DNA of 64,000 bases, taken from contig JAFQQY010000037.1 in the NCBI GenBank assembly GCA_017410365.1, positions 1 to 64,000 of the forward strand, written 5' to 3'. This document shows positions 60,958-64,000 of the stretch, one piece after another. The DNA comes from Prevotella sp. (GTDB lineage: Bacteria > Bacteroidota > Bacteroidia > Bacteroidales > Bacteroidaceae). Below the pieces are notes generated by a model, which was not told where the DNA came from, did no database searches, and saw nothing but the letters and a program-made list of their open reading frames with translations. Made by a program: the position numbers and the translations under genes. Position 1 is the first letter of the stretch. Each line of letters opens with the position of its first letter.

Positions 60958-60979
60958 AAAAAGCATAGAGGCTATTGCC

Positions 60980-61852
60980 ATGTTGCGCCAGTCGTATGAA
61001 ACCCGTCAGAGTCTTACATTAGAGCGCCACAACTATGTGTTGGATCTGTTCCGTCGCTATTTGTTGGTAGGAGGACTGCCTGATGCTGTCAACACCTATT
61101 TAGAAACGCATAATATTGTTCGTGTACGTGAGGTGCAGGAAGCCATACGCAGACTTTACGGTGATGATGCTTCAAAGCACGAGAATGAGCATGGCAAAAA
61201 ACTTATGATACGCCGCATTTACGATATGATTCCATCCCAAATGGAAAGCAAGAAAAAGCGTATGGTGGCTCAAAAGATACGAGGCAAGGAAGGAGACCGT
61301 TTTGCCCAATATCAAGAAGAGTTTGAGTATCTTGTTTCTTCAGGAATATCTTTGTCTGTACATGCCATTTCCAACCCTCATTTCCCATTGGCCGAGTCGC
61401 TTCAGAAGAATCTTTTAAAACTTTATTTTAACGATGTGGGATTGCTGACAAGTTCTCTCTATCACAACAACATACGTTCTGTGCTCGATGATGTTCGTAG
61501 CATCAACCTCGGTTCTGTTTATGAAAGCGTTGTTGCCCAAGAACTCCGCGCCCATGGTTACAAGCTCTTCTATTATGATAACCGCAAGCAAGGCGAGGTT
61601 GATTATCTTATAGACGACCATACAGCAATGAGTGTTCATCCTATAGAAGTCAAGTCGGGCAAGGACTATACAGTTCATAGCGCACTGAACAATCTCTTGA
61701 AGAATCCTGACTACAACATTCTTGTAGGCACCGTCATGTCCAATGAACGCGAAATACGCCAGGAAGGCAAGGTCGTTTATTTGCCAATCTATTATGTAAT
61801 GTTCATGCAAGCCGACACTCCGGCTTCAAACGAGTCAGAATACATCTTTTAA
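60980..61852 (+). pseudogene. 5'-truncated AAA ATPase with DUF4143 C-terminal domain
   Basis: A 290-residue frame equal to the C-terminal part of the AAA/DUF4143 ATP-binding proteins common in Bacteroidota (usually about 400-480 residues). The opening RYLLVGGLPDAVNTYLE is a conserved mid-protein motif, and the nuclease-like C-terminal domain is intact (NLGSVYESVVAQELRAHGYK, YYDNRKQGEVDYLIDD, HPIEVKSGKDY). The whole ATPase domain with Walker A and B is missing. In-frame codons SIEAIA precede the ATG back to a stop at 60956-60958, so the gene body is joined directly to the upstream repeat, as if the ATPase part had been deleted. A short product could still be made. Confidence 0.8.
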
Positions 61853-61854
61853 CC

Positions 61855-62032
61855 TCATCCCTCATCTAACTTTAAGGAGTGTAGGAGTGAAGGAGTGACG
61901 CTTCGCTTAGGAATGTAGACGTATGCTTGACACGCAAACCCTCATCTCTCATCCCTAATCGCTCATCTAACTTTAAGGAGTTAAATGGAGTTAGTAGGGA
62001 GTTAAATGGAGTTAAAGGCCGTATGCTCCATT
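61855..62032. repeat. mixed gap-filling words joining two truncated genes
   Basis: CTCATCTAACTTTAAGGAGT occurs twice exactly (61861-61880 and 61962-61981), followed by GGAGTTAAATGGAGTTAGTA-type words related to 18474-18552. The array starts three bases after the DUF4143 stop and forms the 3' half of the reading frame on the other strand. Confidence 0.82.
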
Positions 62033-62162
62033 TAAAGCTCTCGTCTCCCGATGGTGGATTGCGAAAGTCATACACATCATGTCCTGCCTCTCTCAGTTTT
62101 TCCACCACCTCTGGGTAATCACTATTGCGCCAGCTGCTGGCCACATATATTTTATGTTTCAT
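61872..62162 (-). pseudogene. truncated nucleoside 2-deoxyribosyltransferase-like gene with repeat-derived tail
   Basis: The first ~47 residues (KIYVASSWRNSDYPEVVEKL, REAGHDVYDFRNPPSGDESF) match the start of nucleoside 2-deoxyribosyltransferase-like proteins often found in phages and accessory regions. From about residue 48 the frame is translated repeat (LTPFNSLLTPFNSLK and onward), so the catalytic remainder is gone. The promoter is intact. I treat it as a broken gene; a 96-residue product may still be made. Confidence 0.72.
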
Positions 62163-62181
62163 AACTCTTTTTTATATATGG

Positions 62182-62212
62182 CAAAAATACAAAATATCTG
62201 ATAAAGGGCAAA
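62182..62212 (-). promoter_or_regulatory. promoter of the truncated deoxyribosyltransferase-like gene
   Basis: On the minus strand: TTTG (62212-62209), 19 bases, TATTTTTG (62189-62182), 20 bases from the start codon. Confidence 0.65.
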
Positions 62213-62243
62213 AGAAAAGCGGGATATTTCTATTCCGCTTTTG
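62212..62243 (-). terminator. terminator of the nuclease gene
   Basis: On the minus strand AAAAGCGG (62242-62235) pairs with CCGCTTTT (62222-62215), followed by CTTTTG. The upstream arm overlaps the last codons of the nuclease gene. Confidence 0.75.
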
Positions 62244-63999
62244 GGGTTCTTTTCTGCAAATCTTCAAATGTTGTGTCAATGAAAGAATAAGATTTCATTT
62301 CAGAGGTATCAATCTTATGCCAATCATCAAATAACCTCCTATTGAATTTCAGATGAAAAGCTAAACGAATGTCATCCTTTTCCTCCTCTTTTACATCTCC
62401 CAGCTGTTTGGCTTCACTGCCTGTAATAGTTCTAATATTTACAATTTCATAAACATCGCGTATTCCTTTTCCATTGAAATAAGGGATAAAGAAATGCAGA
62501 TTATGCAAAGCAATGGTTGTTGGGAACTGTGCTCCTGTATAATACAAATCGGCCTTACCCTCTTCAAAATTACTGTAGTAGCCTTTCCTTGGACTTGGCT
62601 TTACTATTCCTATAAGCACCCTGTCGCCAACTTCTATGATAGCACCCTTTTGCGGTATAACCTTCGATATGGTTCTTGCAGCCCTTGTCTCTATTAATTC
62701 CTTGATGAAGTTTTCAAGTAAAACCCTATTCTGCTCATCCTTCGGACGTAGAGGGAAAGCACCTATATTTACATCTTTGATAGTATTGTAGAATTTAGCC
62801 ACCTCAACATCTGTCTTCTCTCCAGCTCCAGGGAACAAGATATAACCTCCGATAACTTCCTTTTTCAGTATTTCCTTACCATATTCCTTATAATATATGG
62901 CATCACGGTAGCGGTGCATTTGGTTTATGGCATCATCGGGTGGAGTATCAACATTATTCACCCTGCTGTCAATCCTGTATTTCGCATCAAAGAGATAAGT
63001 CATCTTCATGCCCTTTTGCACATCGTCTTTCGTCAGCTGCAATACGATATCCGGCTTTTGCGGAACAGTCGGCACATACAGGTTGCCTATGCCATGAACA
63101 TTGTCTTTCTCCGTGTGTTTAGGATTATACACCAGTTCAGCTAACTCTACACCATCTTTTCTGAACAATATCCGTGAATGTTCTCCCTTGCCAAGTTCCC
63201 ATGTGAAAGCACCGTTCATCTCCATTCTGTTCCTATGCTCCACATCATCATTGTCCAGTTCTAACTGCTCCTTTACAATATGACTCACTTCAATAAAGCA
63301 CCATATCTCATAAAGCGTAGCAATATCTTTAGTATGCAAGCGGTATATACCGTCATTAAGCGAATAAGCTCTTCTCAACAGATTCCATGTTCTATACACC
63401 TGACTGTAACCTGTTGCCCTTTGCAATATTAGACTTTCCTGATAAAGACCCTTAAACGCTCCTACTGTCCTGAAGAAAGGATTTCTCTGAAGATGCTTCA
63501 ATGTGTCAAGCATATCCTGCATCTCCATTTTCATTGTTTTCGCAGTGCTGTCTAAGTTTTCTATACGCCTTTTAAGATTATCATACTTCTCTGTTATCTG
63601 CCAAAGCGCATATTTCAGGAAACGGTTTTCCTGTGTGTCGTTCGACTGTATTTGTTCTTCCACTCTATACAGTCGGGCAAGTTCTTTCCTGTGTTCAGCC
63701 AGTTCGTTTTCAATGCTTGCCGGAACACGCTTCAACTTGTCAGCTCTAAGATACACCTCATACCCATGCAACCTATGGCGTGGGCGTTCTATGATATTCC
63801 TGCAAGCTTTTATGAATTTAGTTTGTTCTTCCTTAAACACATTCCACCATATCAGTTCTGGCGCCTCTCCACTCTCATCTGGTGTAAAACCATGGAATGT
63901 GCGTTTCAGGAAATCAAGCGAAAGCATCTTGTATTCCTGCTCTATATCCTCAATTATCTTCTTCCAATGCTCGTGATAATTCAGTTTTGTGCTCAGCAC
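62230..63999 (-). CDS. PD-(D/E)XK nuclease, DUF2357-type, N-terminus outside the window
   Basis: At least 589 residues; the frame is open to the window edge, and the first codon in view is GTG at 63999, so the true start is probably beyond. A helical region with a predicted coiled coil (~80-175) is followed by a restriction-endonuclease-like fold: KPDIVLQLTKDD and FDAKYRID give the PD...DxK pattern near 310-335. Proteins of this type pair with McrB-like AAA+ motor proteins in restriction-type defence, where this subunit cuts DNA. The partner would be upstream, outside the window. The C-terminal ~120 residues are beta-rich and of unknown role. Confidence 0.75.
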   Translation of the reverse strand: MLSTKLNYHEHWKKIIEDIEQEYKMLSLDFLKRTFHGFTPDESGEAPELIWWNVFKEEQTKFIKACRNIIERPRHRLHGYEVYLRADKLKRVPASIENELAEHRKELARLYRVEEQIQSNDTQENRFLKYALWQITEKYDNLKRRIENLDSTAKTMKMEMQDMLDTLKHLQRNPFFRTVGAFKGLYQESLILQRATGYSQVYRTWNLLRRAYSLNDGIYRLHTKDIATLYEIWCFIEVSHIVKEQLELDNDDVEHRNRMEMNGAFTWELGKGEHSRILFRKDGVELAELVYNPKHTEKDNVHGIGNLYVPTVPQKPDIVLQLTKDDVQKGMKMTYLFDAKYRIDSRVNNVDTPPDDAINQMHRYRDAIYYKEYGKEILKKEVIGGYILFPGAGEKTDVEVAKFYNTIKDVNIGAFPLRPKDEQNRVLLENFIKELIETRAARTISKVIPQKGAIIEVGDRVLIGIVKPSPRKGYYSNFEEGKADLYYTGAQFPTTIALHNLHFFIPYFNGKGIRDVYEIVNIRTITGSEAKQLGDVKEEEKDDIRLAFHLKFNRRLFDDWHKIDTSEMKSYSFIDTTFEDLQKRTPKAE

Positions 64000-64000
64000 C

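Noticed and set aside
1..64000. tRNA or rRNA genes, integrases, insertion sequences
   Set aside because: I looked on both strands for TTCGAATC-type T-loops, CCA ends and transposase-like proteins and saw none that hold up. A covariance-model scan for tRNA would settle it.

Overview
The window looks like a chromosomal segment of a Bacteroidota member, most likely a gut Prevotella/Segatella-type organism. The evidence is a SusC/SusD pair with plant-pectin enzymes, Bacteroidota-type promoters (TTTG, 19-21 nt, TAnnTTTG) before many genes, very few Shine-Dalgarno sequences, C-terminal sorting-type modules on secreted proteins, and ECF sigma factors paired with small partner genes. The species is an inference from gene content; I could not run a search.

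Layout. 0.2-7.1 kb holds housekeeping genes: greA behind a short terminated leader, a HIT protein, manC, then a translationally coupled operon of a Dna2-like nuclease-helicase, an orphan FecE-type ABC ATPase and a YjbQ protein. 7.1-13.8 kb holds an iron-sulfur flavoprotein, a GH53 galactanase, a C-GCAxxG-C-C protein, an OPT transporter and a PL10-GH43-like fusion. 14.4-31.3 kb is a pectin-utilisation locus on the minus strand: ECF sigma factor, truncated FecR-like anti-sigma protein, a 1008-residue beta-helix/TIM-barrel-like protein, a DUF3826 protein, a PL1 pectate lyase, a secreted beta-rich protein, SusD, SusC, a DUF4957/DUF5123-like lipoprotein and an exported sugar isomerase-like protein. 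trpS follows. 33-44.2 kb is a run of tightly packed minus-strand genes (cysS, U32 peptidase, sufE, an unknown, rpoN, PAP2, purE, ispG) ending in a free sorting module and a second PL1 lyase. 44.5-60.7 kb holds a CoA-transferase, a very large CotH-type secreted protein, a second ECF sigma factor, a lipoprotein cysteine peptidase, a VUT transporter with a small radical-SAM enzyme (candidate queuine salvage pair), a MATE exporter, a DUF3943 protein and an M3 peptidase. 60.8-64 kb is an eroded accessory patch: a 5'-truncated AAA/DUF4143 gene, a truncated nucleoside-deoxyribosyltransferase-like gene and a PD-(D/E)XK nuclease gene running off the window.

How it fits together. The lyases and galactanase can cut pectin backbone and galactan side chains, the SusCD complex with its surface lipoprotein can bind and import fragments, and the sigma/anti-sigma pair next to them is the likely regulator.

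The most unusual structure is non-coding. Many intergenic gaps are filled by short tandem words of about 7-10 nt, a different word in most gaps, often starting exactly at, or even supplying, the stop codon of the flanking gene. There are also a 439-bp element with 26-nt inverted ends, a REP-like hairpin doublet with compensatory base changes, a 22-nt triple repeat and a 33-nt-period triple repeat across a promoter. I saw no tRNA, rRNA, CRISPR array, transposase or integrase.
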